A program made the translations under genes and the position numbers. DNA of 64,000 nt from Nannochloropsis salina CCMP1776 (lineage: Eukaryota > Sar > Eustigmatophyceae > Eustigmatales > Monodopsidaceae), in the NCBI GenBank assembly GCA_004565275.1, contig SDOX01000158.1:192976-256975 (forward strand), read 5' to 3'. The notes under the pieces are model-generated. The model did not search any database, had not been told where the DNA came from, and saw only the letters and a list, made by a program, of their open reading frames with translations. Below, piece by piece: positions 10,836 to 21,182 of the stretch (positions within the stretch are counted from its first letter, which is position 1; the number at the start of each line of letters is the position of its first letter).

Positions 10836-11528
10836 TTAGACTTGTTCGTCCAAAAATAACCAGCCTCCATCCTCACCTCTCAAAAATTTGCTCCGTTCGC
10901 TCATCCACACGTGTCTTTTGACCCTAAAAGTTATGAAAGCCTCCTCTTCCGTCGCCCCGGCCTCCTGCACCCCTATTTGGAGTTGCTTCAAATTCTCTTC
11001 CGAGCAGGCAATCTCCAAAAGTTCCAAATAAGCCTTCAGTCGCTTAGGTCGCATGGGGGCGGACGAGGGATGTGTCGTGGCCAGCAGATATCTGGGAAAG
11101 CCGTGAACGTAGGCAGAATAGCGCGAGCGCAGTAGTGCCTCCGGAGTGCTGGCCCTGGCATCTCCCTTGTGCAAGGGGAAGCAACACTGGCCGTAGGATT
11201 TGTCCGAGCCGCAAGCACAAGGTGTGCTTTCGAAAGGAGGGAGAGGGCGACGTCCAGGATAAGGGGAATAAATGGTACCTTCAAAGTACTTCAGGTCGTC
11301 CACCTCGGATGCCAATGTCTTCTTTTTCCCAAACCCAAAGCCACCGCCCACTCGGGCAAGGAGCACTGGGACAACTCTGTGTGCGACTAGACTCTCGACG
11401 GATCTGCGCGATGGTACAGTGGGCGAAACAAAGGCATATAACGTACGTGCTAGTATCAGGACTGCAATCGATTGCAGAAGGAGCGTATTGCGTTGACGAG
11501 GGGGTCCGTAGGGAGCGTGCGCGGACAT
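10836..11528 (-). CDS. Plastid-targeted YchJ/UPF0225-type SEC-C motif protein
   Basis: A single open frame gives 230 residues from the ATG at 11528. The N-terminus has a hydrophobic segment LLLQSIAVLILARTLY followed by AFVSPTVPSRR, an ASAFAP-type motif, so a complex-plastid location is predicted. After a linker, PCACGSDKSYGQCCFP is a zinc-binding SEC-C-like Cys cluster (CXCX8CC), followed by the YchJ signature TPEALLRSRYSAYVHG and an NTF2-like region with TFRVKRHVW and ERSKFLRGEDGGWLFLD near the C-terminus. These are the hallmarks of the bacterial YchJ family, whose biochemical role is not established. The frame extends upstream of the ATG for six codons, which I do not count because there is no ATG. 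The gene faces asparagine synthetase tail to tail. Confidence 0.88.
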   Translation of the reverse strand: MSAHAPYGPPRQRNTLLLQSIAVLILARTLYAFVSPTVPSRRSVESLVAHRVVPVLLARVGGGFGFGKKKTLASEVDDLKYFEGTIYSPYPGRRPLPPFESTPCACGSDKSYGQCCFPLHKGDARASTPEALLRSRYSAYVHGFPRYLLATTHPSSAPMRPKRLKAYLELLEIACSEENLKQLQIGVQEAGATEEEAFITFRVKRHVWMSERSKFLRGEDGGWLFLDEQV

Positions 11529-12496
11529 ACGTACAGCGAAAACCACCTGTTTGATTGAGAGGGTAAAAATTAGCTAATTGAAGACCGACCATTGGGGCGC
11601 CAAGCCGATTTGAAGGAAATTCTAGTTCCAACTCGGTAGCTCCTGAGGCTGGGTTGGACTGGGCGGGAGGTCACCTAGACAGCTGCAGGCTGCTTTCCAG
11701 AGGAGGAAAAACCTTGTTGAAGCCTCGCCTTAGCATTTCTGCCCACGGCACACTTGAAGCGTGGTGTCGAGAGCATATTCGAGATCCTCATGGCGTCGGT
11801 GCCTCTATTATTGAAGCAACCAGTTCCCCTCCGTCTTCCTCCTTAGGCCCATCGAGACGCTTCTCCTTATCAACATCGCCGCTCAATCGGAAGACTTACC
11901 TTTGCCTGCACTCTTACTCGCATAAGTATCACAACAGTGACACTACAAAACACAGCAGCCGTGGCGTCACTTGATTTAAGCCGTGGACTTGGACGTAAGT
12001 TTATTCAGTGTGTGTTTTTTTAACCCAGTGGACCTCATCGACTCTCTTGGAGAGGTCACGTTCCTGCCCTATTTTCTGTCATCTCTCCACGCACTGTTCC
12101 GCGCAGTCATCATACACCGTCACATCGAAATTGGTTTCTGCTCAGTACGAGATGATTGTGAAGCGCGAGTGCCCGGGAAATGGTTCCTGGCAAGTGTTTG
12201 TTCGCTCGCATTCGCTCCTCCCTCCCTTTTCTTTTTTCCACTATACCGCGCATAAACTGCCCTCTATGTTTGTGTCGTGCAATTGAAGCATGCAGTGTGC
12301 CGGTCGGGTTTGATCACAGGACACAGCTTTCCACTTTAAAATACCGTTTCTAGCGGGCGCCACCGAAGCAGGGCCCTCCCCCCGTCTAGCCAAGCCCCCG
12401 AAGGCTGATAGCACCAGCATCAGCAACAGTACTAGCGGCAGCACTGGCAGCAACAGCAGCAGCGGCAAACGTTTCCAGCCTAAGCAACACAGCAAT
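11529..12496. other. Intergenic region with divergent promoters
   Basis: Separates the divergent YchJ-like and dynamin genes. The frame of the dynamin start is open back to about 12310 with a Ser-rich sequence without ATG, so an upstream non-coding or coding exon ending near an acag at about 12317 is possible. Nothing else recognised. Confidence 0.4.
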
Positions 12497-15400
12497 ATGG
12501 CCGCAGGAGGAGCTGCTGCCCCGCCTTCAACCTCCTCTGTCTCCGCGGCCAACGTCACGTCCTCCCTTCACGACCGAGGTATGCAGCAGCTCATTCCAAT
12601 CGTAAACAAGCTCCAAGATGTCTTCGCCGCCATCGGGAAGCATCCCCTGGACCTCCCCCAGATTGTGGTCATTGGGAGTCAGTCCTCGGGGAAGAGCTCC
12701 GTCCTGGAGCATATCGGTAAGAGGGAGGGCGGGGAGCACCAGGATGGGAGGGGTCAGGAGGGAGGAGACCGAAGGGAGGGTCTAGGGCATGGCCGTGCCA
12801 TGGTCGGATTGCTCATACCCTGTGTCGCACTTCTCGGTTCTCTCCACCAGTGGGTCGCGACTTCCTGCCTCGCGGGACCGGAATTGTCACCCGTCGGCCC
12901 CTGATCCTGCAGCTCTACAACACCGCCTTTCTACGCGGTGGGGGAGAGGACGAGGGAGGGCGGGAGGGCGGAAGGGAGGGCATCCCGGAGGGGAAGGAGT
13001 GGGGCGAGTTCTTGCACCGGGCGGGCGAGCGCTTCTACGATTTTATGGAGATCCGGGACGAGATCAAGAAGGAGACGGACCGGCTGACGGGGAAGAACAA
13101 GGGCATCAGCGCCAAGAGCATCAACCTGAAGATCTACTCCCCCCACGTGCTCAACTTGACCCTGGTGGACCTGCCCGGGATCACCAAAGTCTCCGTCGGT
13201 GACCAGCCCGCGGACATCGAGTCGCAGATCCGCGCCATGTGCCTCGCCTACATCGGAAACCCCAACTCCATCATCCTGGCAGTGACGGCCGCCAACACAG
13301 GTAGGAGGGGCGGGCGTCCTCGGGATTGTCTGGGTAGAGGGGGGAAGGGCTGGACGGAGTCGGGGAGAGGGATCGCGAACAGGGAAGACGAGGGAGGGAG
13401 GGGGAAAGGCCGGGCTCGGTGACGGGCCTGCTCACGCGCCTCTCTTTGCCGCCGCCCCAGACATCGCCAACTCCGACTCCTTGAAGCTGGCCCGCGAGGT
13501 GGATCCTGACGGGCTGCGGACGATCGGCGTCTTGACGAAGATGGACTTGATGGACCCTGGTGAGTGCCCGGGCCGGCTTTCTCTGTCCCCGCCCCCTGTC
13601 TCACCCCCTTCCCCCTTCAGGCACGGACGCGGCGGACGTGCTCTTGAACCGCGTCATTCCTCTCCGCATCGGCTACGTGGCGGTCGTGAATCGGGGCCAG
13701 CGGGACATCGACAGCAATCTGACGATTCGGGAGGCGCTCCGGAAGGAGGCAGGCTTCTTCAAGGCCCACCCCGTGTACCGGACCATGCTCAAGCAGTGCA
13801 CGACCCCGACCCTTACGCGCATGCTCAACAACATCCTTATGCACCACATCCGGTGAGGCGGGGGAAGGGGGGGGGAAGGAGGGAGGGAGGTGACCGACCG
13901 TGGGGGTGGGGACAGGGGATTTAGGCCTCGGCCGCTTGCTCATGGTCATGCGACCCCCCCCTACAGAGACTGCCTCCCCGAGATCAAGAGCCGCATCCAG
14001 GCGATGACCATGGACGTGGGCAGGGAACTCGAGGCACTGGGAGAGCCCACCACGGAACTCTCGCGCGCCACGCTAGGCGGCACCATGCTCGGGCTCTTGT
14101 CTCGCTTCGCCTCCACCTTCCAGAGCGCCGTGGAGGGCCGCGGCAGCTTCGCCGCGGGCCGGGAGGGCGGGGGCGTGGGGGGGGCGGAGACCCTGGAGCT
14201 ATACGGGGGGGCCAGGATCAACTACATCTTCAGCGAGGTCTTCGGGAAGGCCCTCATGGGCATCGATCCCTTCGCCACTTTGACGGACGAGGAGATTCGG
14301 ACGGCCATCTGCAACGCGAACGGGACCCGGCCCGCCCTGTTCGTGCCCGAGATCAGCTTCGACCTGCTCGTCAAGCGGCAGATCTCCCGCCTGGAGCAGG
14401 TAGGAGGGGGACGGGAGGGAGAGAGGGGCTTGCCGTGGGAAAGGTGAAGACGTGGGACGGACCTTCTTGTCCTTGATGCTCACTCAGTGCCCCTTTTGCC
14501 CCCGCTCTCCCCCCCTCAACCTGTCCGGTCCCCCGTCCCCCCAGCCCGGCCTCCAATGCGTGGACCTGGTCTTCGACGAGCTCCTGCGCATGGCCGCGCA
14601 GTGCGAGACGACGGAGCTGACCCGCTTCCCGGAGCTCCGAGACCGGGTGGTGGAGGTGGTGAACCACATGCTCCGCAAGTGCGTGGGCCCCACCCAGATG
14701 ATGATCTCGAACCTGATCAATATCGAGCTAGCGTACATTAACACCTCGCACCCTGACTTCATCGGGGGCTCGCGGGCTGTGGCCCAGTTGATGGAGAAGA
14801 TGGCGCAGGAGAAGGGCGGGGGCGGGCGCGAGGGGGGCCGGGAGGAGAGAGGGAGTCCAGGGCGGGGGCTGGGTGAGGGGGGGGGAAGGGGGGGAGGCGG
14901 GGGGACCAGGAAGGAGGGCGGGAGCTCGCTCGGGCGGGTCCTGGGGCCGGGTCTGGAGGATGGGACGGTCGGAACGGTGGGGCTGGGAGCGAGTAGCGGG
15001 GCGGGCGTGGGGGGGGAGCGGGGGGCACTAGCACGGCGGGAGGCGGCGTCGCGAACGGGGTGGCCGCAGCGACGAGCGGGGGGGACAAGGGCGGGGGGAT
15101 CATGTCGTACATCTTCGGCGCCCGGGCGCAGGCGGGTCGAGAGGGAGGGGCAGGGACGGGGGGTCGGTTTGGAGTGGTGGGTGGGAGGGAGGGAGCGTGG
15201 GAGGGCGGGAGGGAGGCGGTGGTGAAGCTGCCGCAGGTGCCGGAAGTGATGCGGTACGGTGACGGCCCGAACGACCGGGAGAAGATCGAGACGGAGATCA
15301 TTAAGGCGTTGACCGCGAGCTACTTCGACGTGGTGCGGAAGAACTTCATGGACATGGTGCCCAAGACTATCATGTACTTCCTGGTCAACCATGCCAAGGA

Positions 15401-15578
15401 CAACCTGCAGAACGAGCTCGTCTCCAACCTGTACCGAGACGACCTGATCGGGGAGAGCATGCGGGAGACGGCGGACGTGGCGATGCGGCGGAAGAACGCT
15501 CAAGAGATGAAGCTCTTATTGCAAAAGGCACTGGAGATTGTGAACGAGGTGCGGGATTTCAACACCTTCAAACTCTAA
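12497..15578 (+). CDS. Dynamin-related protein, Dnm1/DRP1 type (seven exons)
   Basis: Exons 12497-12716, 12851-13300, 13461-13559, 13621-13852, 13967-14399, 14545-14872 and 15070-15578 join in phase to 756 residues. GTPase motifs are complete: G1 [10 protein letters not shown]2 Thr in [10 protein letters not shown]3 DLPG in VDLPGITKV, and G4 TKMD. They are followed by [11 protein letters not shown] and [15 protein letters not shown] of the stalk, and the GTPase effector region [18 protein letters not shown] near the C-terminus. There is no PH or Pro-rich domain; this is the architecture of dynamins that constrict mitochondria and peroxisomes. Two insertions are translations of GGGA repeats: [15 protein letters not shown] at about 12935-12990 in the GTPase domain, and a Gly/Arg-rich B-insert at 14810-15240. 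The last intron (14873-15069) is inferred because it is the only GT-AG pair I found that restores frame between the two halves. Two more dynamin-like genes lie 15-24 kb downstream. Confidence 0.95.
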
Positions 15579-16352
15579 GCCGGTGCTGAATGCGCCTGCC
15601 GTCTGTTCGCGCCCGTTTTCGGGGCAGGAAAGTGGTATAAGAGGATGAAAATCGGCGGGCGTGGCTGTGGAGGGGTGTGCGGGGCTCGGGAAGCGCGGTT
15701 GCGGGGTGAGTTGTGCAGATGTCGGGGGCGGGCATGGAGGGGTCGGAGGAACGAGTTGCGGGGACGGATGTACAGGGAGCGATCCATAGGCGAGAGATAA
15801 TTTTCTTGCAGGGAGAGGCTTGGGCGTCCGGAAATATCGACACGTGTGGGAAGAAGGAAGGGGCTTGAAAGAGAGGGATTAACTGGCCGAGGCCCGGATA
15901 GGGCGCAGTCAAAGCGTGAGTGCGAGCCCTCTCTTCGGACAGTGCGGCATTTGTACATGTGTCTTTGCTTGTGTGTGAATATGATCGAAGCTGTGAGTCG
16001 CTCCGACTGGGATGGGCAGAGCAAGCGCCCGTGAGGAGAGGGAGGGAGAGGAACGGAAGAGAGGTCGACGGCATGATCCATGCGGTACCCGGTGGGCGGT
16101 CATGAGAGCTTTCATGGTCTCGGCCAGGCTCACTCAGACTGAAAGTGTGGCAGCTAAGAGGGAAAAGTCAGATCTGCATCACGAGGTATCGGGTAATTAC
16201 GAGGGCTTACGCAGGGCGCAGGCCGCTACTTTGTCCTGGGATCGCGTGAGTGAGGCAGGAGTGAAAGGAATTGAAAAGATGATCGATCCCGCTCGTTCCT
16301 GGCGCCTTGTCTGCTATGTTTTATGATCCCTCGCACTATCCCTTAACCCACT
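15579..16352. other. Intergenic region between convergent genes
   Basis: Contains the 3' ends of the dynamin (plus) and of the helical lumen-type protein (minus). Only short frames without recognisable content are seen. Confidence 0.5.
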
Positions 16353-17177
16353 TCACGTGTTGGCGACGTTTTCCGCGAGCCGCCCCCGGAGCTCTGTCGG
16401 GAACAACCCAAGCAGAGAATCTAGCTCCTTCCGCGTCGCCTGCAGGGCCTTAATGGTGAAAGACAGCTGGTCGGGCTTAAGTGTCTTGTTTGCTATGGGC
16501 CCTGCAACGTCCTCGGGGAAGTATTCGAGGATAATGGTCAGATTTTCGTAGGCAGACTTGGCGAATTTCCGACCCTCCTCTGTCGAGCCAGAGGGCAGGA
16601 GAGCAAGTGCACTTTCCATGCTGCTTTTCAATTTGTAGTTCCTGATAAGGGAGTTGACCAGAGCTTTGACGTCTGGATAGGTATCTCCGCTGGTAAGCTC
16701 CTCCTCCTAGAGCAATGATATGGAAGAGAAAGGGCAACTGACGTGAGAGGCGATCGAGGAAATCAGGGATATGGTGAGAGATAAGCATGGTGAGGGTTGA
16801 GTTACATGAGAATCGTTAGCTTACTGACTGGCGAGCTCATCGTGTTTTCTTTTCTCATCACCTACCAGCTGCTCCGTTGAGTCTCGGACAATCAAGACGC
16901 GGGTGAGGGCCTCTTCGACGGGGGAGGCGGCTTGGGCGAGGGCTCGCCCTTCACTCCTTAGGTCGGGAGATAAAAGCACGAGAGCAGGAAGCACTGCTGC
17001 TTGTGTCCAGAATCTTAAGACACTGCACCGATTGACCTGGCCCGATGTTGAAAAGGCAGTAGCCTGGCATCGTGTGCATGGCAAAGGTCTTTCCGGAAAA
17101 GGTACCAGGAAGGCCGTAGACGTGGCAATAGAAGCCAGAAAGGCCAGCGCAATAAACCACAAACCGCTGCGGCACAT
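16353..17177 (-). CDS. Plastid-targeted helical protein, probably thylakoid lumen (two exons)
   Basis: Exon 1 is 17177-16866 and exon 2 is 16706-16353, joined in phase 0 (donor gtaggt, acceptor ctctag), giving 221 residues. The N-terminus LWFIALAFLASIATST is a signal peptide, followed by AFLVPFPERPLP, an ASAFAP-type motif. A second hydrophobic stretch AAVLPALVLL followed by a polar segment ending in ALAQA (about residues 55-80) looks like a thylakoid transfer signal. The mature region is all-helical with motifs VKALVNSLIRNYKLK, KSAYENLTIILEYFPEDVAG and TRKELDSLLGLFP. That is reminiscent of small four-helix lumen proteins of the PsbQ-like kind, but I cannot assign it. A competing donor at 16824 (gtaagc) would not keep the frame, so I chose the gtaggt site. 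Confidence 0.68.
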
Positions 17178-17750
17178 GGAATGCTTCCTGAAATGCAATG
17201 GGAGAGATAAAGTTACCTCCTCGCCGGCGGGTTGTGCGCGTAGTTACGGGTGAAGCTAAAGCTGGCAGGCTGACGGGGTGGGCAGATCGAGGCCTGTTGG
17301 CTCGAATTGGAGGGCGAGCACGGCGAGCGCCCGCGACGTCCTCTCGCTTGGGTGAAACAGGGAAGAAAATCGGAATCAGGGCTCACACGGGTAAAATTCT
17401 CACATCTTACAGTGCAGGGAACAAAGGGACCACTGCATCTTTGTGGCATAGCTCCAGGTTGAAATAGATGTGGCCAGGACAGGTAAGGAGGAGAGTGCGC
17501 GCTTGTAGGTGTGTGGACAGGCAGATATTTTATCACAGCGCCTCCGCAATACGTTCTCGTTATTTGAGACGCGTTCACATGGATTGAATCATCAATGCCA
17601 ACAGAAAATTACGTTTTGGAGCGATCGTTTGTTTGAAGTCACTGTGGGAATTCAGAAAGATAACTGATGGTTTCTCAGAAAGAGCTGGGTGTTGTCTATG
17701 GCATGTCAGCTCTTTCAGGAGGAGCCACCTCCGCTCTCACGGTGTACTGA
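17178..17750. other. Intergenic region upstream of Paf1
   Basis: No convincing gene; divergent promoters of the helical plastid protein (minus) and Paf1 (plus). The true first exon of Paf1 may lie here, because the Paf1 frame has no ATG near its 5' end. Confidence 0.4.
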
Positions 17751-19454
17751 ATTCCCCCTTACAACCAGCAGGCACCACCACCCCCGCCTCCTCCTCCTCC
17801 TCCTCCTCCACCTCCCCCCTCCCTCCTCCTCCTCCCCTCCTCCTCCTCCCCTCCTCCCCTCCTCCCTCTTCGTCCTCCGCTTTCCCCCCCCCCTCCTCCT
17901 CCCCCTCCTCCCCCTCCTCCGCCTCCTCCTCCCCGATCTGCGCCGCCACTTCCACCGCCACCGCAGCCGCCTGGAAGGTCAGGTGCAAATACGTCGGCAG
18001 TACCCCAGGACGGTTCTTCCTTCTCGTCCTCCCATTCAGACGGCAAACCGGCTTCAGCCAACGGGAGCACCCACGCCGGCCCGACCAAACACGCTCCTGG
18101 AAAACGACCACGGCCGGGCCAGCCTCCTCCTTCCCACCTGGCGGCCGCCACCACCGCCGCCCAAAAGAGTCAGGCCGGCACGCGCGGACGTGGCGGGGCC
18201 TCGGGCGGAAGCACCAGCGCCCCTGTCCAGCTCTCTCGGTGGCGGGACGCGATTCGCAGCGATTTCGTGGTGGACTTGAAGTTTCAGCTTCCCCTACCGG
18301 AGGTGCCTCTGGGGCCCCGCTTCCTGACCGTGGACAGTTTGGCGAACTTGGGGGACCTCGTGAGGTACCGAGAGGTGGTGCCATTGGCTAGCAGATTCAA
18401 ATATCCGTTACACTCAGACATCTCCCTGGGCGTGGAAATCGACACGATCGACCGGAAGAAGTGGCAGGCCCCAGTCTCGAACGGGGCCTCCCTCCCCCCC
18501 TCCCTCCACCCGGACGACGCCGCCTTTCTCGAGTGGGAGCTGTTTCAGGGGAGGCAGAAGAGGGAGGCGGAGGACGGGGAGGGAGGGCGGGAGGGGGGGG
18601 AGGACACGGAGGGCGTGGCCACCGCGGCCGACGTGGCGGCTCCATGGATGCTGCGGCCCAGGTACGAGACGGCGGTCACGTACGACAGTCAGCAAGGGAG
18701 GGAGGGAGGGGGCGCACAGGGGAGGAAGGGGAGGGCGGAGGGGGAGGAGGGGGAAGAAGAGGGAAGGGAGGTGCTGGACGAGACGCGGCAAGAAGGGTGG
18801 GAGGCAGCCATTGCGCGGAGCTTCGAGGAGGCGCAGAGGGGGGAGGGTTTGGGACCGCGGGAGGCTGGGGGGCGGAAGCCTGCCTGGGTGGCGGAGTTGG
18901 TACCGGAGGCGGGCCAGTGGGCGAGCGAGTTGATGGTGGTGCAGTTCGGGAACGAGGTGCGGGGGCGGGAGGAGGAAGCGGCGCAAGAAGCGCCTTTGTT
19001 CGCTGTGGAGGGGGGAAGGGAGGGGGAGGGTTGGGGCTTGGGGAGGACGGTGAAAGCGGGGTACTACAGGGGCCAGGGGCACGCCTCCGTGGGGGAAGCG
19101 AGGGAGGGGGGGGGTTCATTTGCAAGCGTTTCGAGCCTGCCCGCTACTACCATCTGGAGGTGGGGAGGGCGGATGGGAGGGGGGGTGGTCGGGGGGGCCG
19201 AGGGGGCGCAGGGGCGGGGAACGCTACCGCAGCAGCAAGTGTTGCTGCTTGTGGACCCGGAGGCGGGGGAGGCGAGCCTGTGCCCGATCTCGGCCGTCTT
19301 GAAGGTGAAGAAAATGGACCGGGCGGTCTCGGAAAAGCCGGCGCGGGGCGTGAGTCTGGTGCACCGGCCCTTGAGCGAGGAGGAGGAGGAGGCGAGGAGG
19401 GGGAAGCTCCGGAGGGTGGGGTGGGAGGGGGAGGAGGGCGCGGGCAGGGGTTAG
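17751..19454 (+). CDS. PAF1: RNA polymerase II-associated factor Paf1 (5' end unresolved)
   Basis: The frame is open from about 17751 to the stop at 19454. It opens with a long Pro/Ser-rich, low-complexity N-terminus (CCT repeats 17771-17935) like that of plant ELF7/Paf1. The conserved core starts near 18240: DFVVDLKFQLPLPEVPLG, FKYPLHSDISLGVEIDTID, HPDDAAFLEWELF, PWMLRPRYETAV, IARSFEEAQ, and near the end VLKVKKMDRAVSEKPA, in the order of the Paf1 family. Paf1 is a core subunit of the Paf1 complex on elongating RNA polymerase II in the nucleus. Gly/Glu/Arg insertions from GGGA repeats separate the conserved blocks. Between about 19115 and 19162 another frame carries a better family match (ICKRFEPARYYHLEV), right after a run of nine G, so the region 19105-19230 probably contains indels or a missed intron. 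The start codon is not identified. Confidence 0.82.
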   Translation: MPPYNQQAPPPPPPPPPPPPPPPSLLLLPSSSSPPPLLPLRPPLSPPPPPPPPPPPPPPPPRSAPPLPPPPQPPGRSGANTSAVPQDGSSFSSSHSDGKPASANGSTHAGPTKHAPGKRPRPGQPPPSHLAAATTAAQKSQAGTRGRGGASGGSTSAPVQLSRWRDAIRSDFVVDLKFQLPLPEVPLGPRFLTVDSLANLGDLVRYREVVPLASRFKYPLHSDISLGVEIDTIDRKKWQAPVSNGASLPPSLHPDDAAFLEWELFQGRQKREAEDGEGGREGGEDTEGVATAADVAAPWMLRPRYETAVTYDSQQGREGGGAQGRKGRAEGEEGEEEGREVLDETRQEGWEAAIARSFEEAQRGEGLGPREAGGRKPAWVAELVPEAGQWASELMVVQFGNEVRGREEEAAQEAPLFAVEGGREGEGWGLGRTVKAGYYRGQGHASVGEAREGGGSFASVSSLPATTIWRWGGRMGGGVVGGAEGAQGRGTLPQQQVLLLVDPEAGEASLCPISAVLKVKKMDRAVSEKPARGVSLVHRPLSEEEEEARRGKLRRVGWEGEEGAGRG

Positions 19455-19726
19455 AAGGAGAAGGGCCTGTGGATGCTCGGGAATGCGCGGCCAGGGGCCA
19501 GCGGAGGGGAGGAAAGGAGAGGGAGCGAGGGTCGGGAGTTGGGACGGGGAAGGAAAGAAAGAAGAGAGGGGCCAAGAGGCACGGAGCACGTGGTGGTGAC
19601 TGGGACTGCTTTCTTTTCCCTGCTTCGGAGTGTACGAAGGGGTATTTTATTCCGTTTATACACATATATAAAATATATATAGCATTTCACAAGCTCCGGA
19701 GAAGCTTTTCACCCCCTCTCCCTTCA

Positions 19727-20797
19727 TCAGCCGGACGCCTCCGTCCCGGCGGTTTTCTTCCTTTGCGTGAACACCGTGGCCCCCCCCCAGCTCATCATCA
19801 TCAGGCTCTCGTCCACCACCTCCCAGTCCTCGGGGCAGGGGAGTCGGTGCGTGAACGTCACGAAGATGCTCCCTCGGCGCATGCCGGCCGCCTGGGAGGC
19901 CAGGGCCTGCATGAGGCCGGCGTCGAAACAGGTGGAGTTGGCGAGGCAGACGTCGGCCTCCCGCGGCCAGTCGCACAGGTTCGAGTCCCGGAAGTCCCCC
20001 CGCACGAACTCCACGTGCGTGGCCCCCAGAGTCTGTCGCCCATGCGTCGCCCCAGCCTCCCTTCCCTCTCCCTCTTTGTTGTCGACGTGTCCGCGGACGG
20101 CAGCCAAGGCAGGGACTGCCCGCTCCTCCCACTCCCTTCGCGTCTCCTGCGCGGCCTCCACCAGACTCCCCAAGACTTCGATGCCCACAACCTTTTTGAA
20201 AGGGAAAAGGGCAGCCGCCGCAAAGCAGGGCTTGCCTGTCCCAGATCCAATGTCGTAAAACACTCCCCCTCCCGGTGTTTGCATCACGCCTCCGCATTCC
20301 TCCCCTTCTTTTCTTTCCTTCCTCTCCTCGCCTTCCTTGTCCCCGCCCTCTCCTTGATCACGGCGCCCAGGCTTGCCATATTTCTGCCGGATTTGCTCTA
20401 AAATGAACGCCATGGACCTGAATTGCACCTCCCCGTAGGTGAGATTAGCGTCTTGCTCGTTGCTTGCGTCCCTGTCCTTCATGCTCAGGGCCCTCCCCAC
20501 ACTGCATGGGCAGCCCTTGGCCACTGACTGCTTGTAGATTTTTTCGCAGGCAAGAATGAAGGGGAGATTCAAGTGCACGTCCCTGAGGGGGGAGGCTATG
20601 TTCAGGGATAGTGATGACATGTCCAGCAGATCTGTGTCCTCGCTTGCTTGCTCCAGGGCTCGCTGTCTAGGGCTAAGCAGCCCATTGCGAGCGGTACGAG
20701 TAACTTGGAGAGTAGACACAAAGCTTGGTCGAAGTGGACCGATTTCCGCTCGAGATATTGAGGACGTTTCAACCAAAGGATCCGAGGCATCACCCAT
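19727..20797 (-). CDS. DOT1-fold SAM-dependent methyltransferase
   Basis: A single exon from the ATG at 20797 encodes 356 residues. The N-terminal 75 residues are poorly conserved. Then LTYGEVQFRSMAFILEQI precedes a charged repeat-derived linker, and the Rossmann methyltransferase core has FYDIGSGTGKPCFAAA (SAM-binding loop), KKVVGIEVLGSLVEAA, FVRGDFRDSNLCDW, DVCLANSTCFDAGLM, FVTFTHRLP and MMMSWGGATVFTQRK. The E-x-x-F helix and NSTCFD-like motif place it with the DOT1-like family found widely in algae and protists; members resemble the H3K79 methyltransferase Dot1, but many are uncharacterised and may have other substrates. It is convergent with Paf1 (272 bp between stops) and divergent from RPB6, an evocative position because Dot1 activity depends on the Paf1 complex in yeast. 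Confidence 0.82.
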   Translation of the reverse strand: MGDASDPLVETSSISRAEIGPLRPSFVSTLQVTRTARNGLLSPRQRALEQASEDTDLLDMSSLSLNIASPLRDVHLNLPFILACEKIYKQSVAKGCPCSVGRALSMKDRDASNEQDANLTYGEVQFRSMAFILEQIRQKYGKPGRRDQGEGGDKEGEERKERKEGEECGGVMQTPGGGVFYDIGSGTGKPCFAAAALFPFKKVVGIEVLGSLVEAAQETRREWEERAVPALAAVRGHVDNKEGEGREAGATHGRQTLGATHVEFVRGDFRDSNLCDWPREADVCLANSTCFDAGLMQALASQAAGMRRGSIFVTFTHRLPCPEDWEVVDESLMMMSWGGATVFTQRKKTAGTEASG

Positions 20798-21182
20798 GGG
20801 CTCTGATGAAGGAGAGTGGGTAGAATTTTAATTTCATCAGAGAATTGAAAGGAAACGCAGGCGGCACCAAGGGGATGCGAAGCGTCGCGCCGACCCCCTG
20901 TCAATTGGACCGCCAACGGGGTTCGGCGAGCCCAGACATGGACATCAAAAAATAATCATGCACTCATTCCAGTGCACATATTGGGAATGTGGATGCAGGC
21001 CTGTGCATGCATTGCCGCATGGGCGGCGTGCTGGCGTAGTGGGGAGGTTGAAGGGGGAGGGATGTGGGCGGGTGGGAGAGGTCGAGGGAGGCGCGGCGAG
21101 AACCCGCGATACGCATCTTTCTCAAAACGCAACGCCACCACACACCTGCAGAATCAAAGACCGCTCACTCATAAGGAAGACC
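20798..21182. promoter_or_regulatory. Divergent promoter region between methyltransferase and RPB6
   Basis: Only 385 bp separate the two ATGs, so both promoters are likely shared here. An in-frame upstream ATG for RPB6 at 20958 would add a low-complexity leader with no homology to RPB6 proteins and is regarded as UTR. No clear TATA box seen. Confidence 0.45.

Noticed and set aside
14484-15503. Long minus-strand open frame opposite the DRP1-type dynamin
   Set aside because: Composition artefact (Pro/Arg/Ser translation of the Gly-rich insert) opposite clear dynamin exons.
19970-20000. T-arm-like sequence GGTTCGAGTCCCGG suggesting a tRNA
   Set aside because: It lies inside the methyltransferase coding region (antisense of the codons for FRDSNLC) and there is no matching D-arm, anticodon arm or acceptor stem.
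18461-20401. 646-codon plus-strand frame overlapping Paf1 and the methyltransferase
   Set aside because: Gly/Arg-rich translation without domains; Paf1 and the methyltransferase are the supported reading. Only the short stretch around 19115-19162 may be genuine Paf1 sequence in a shifted frame.
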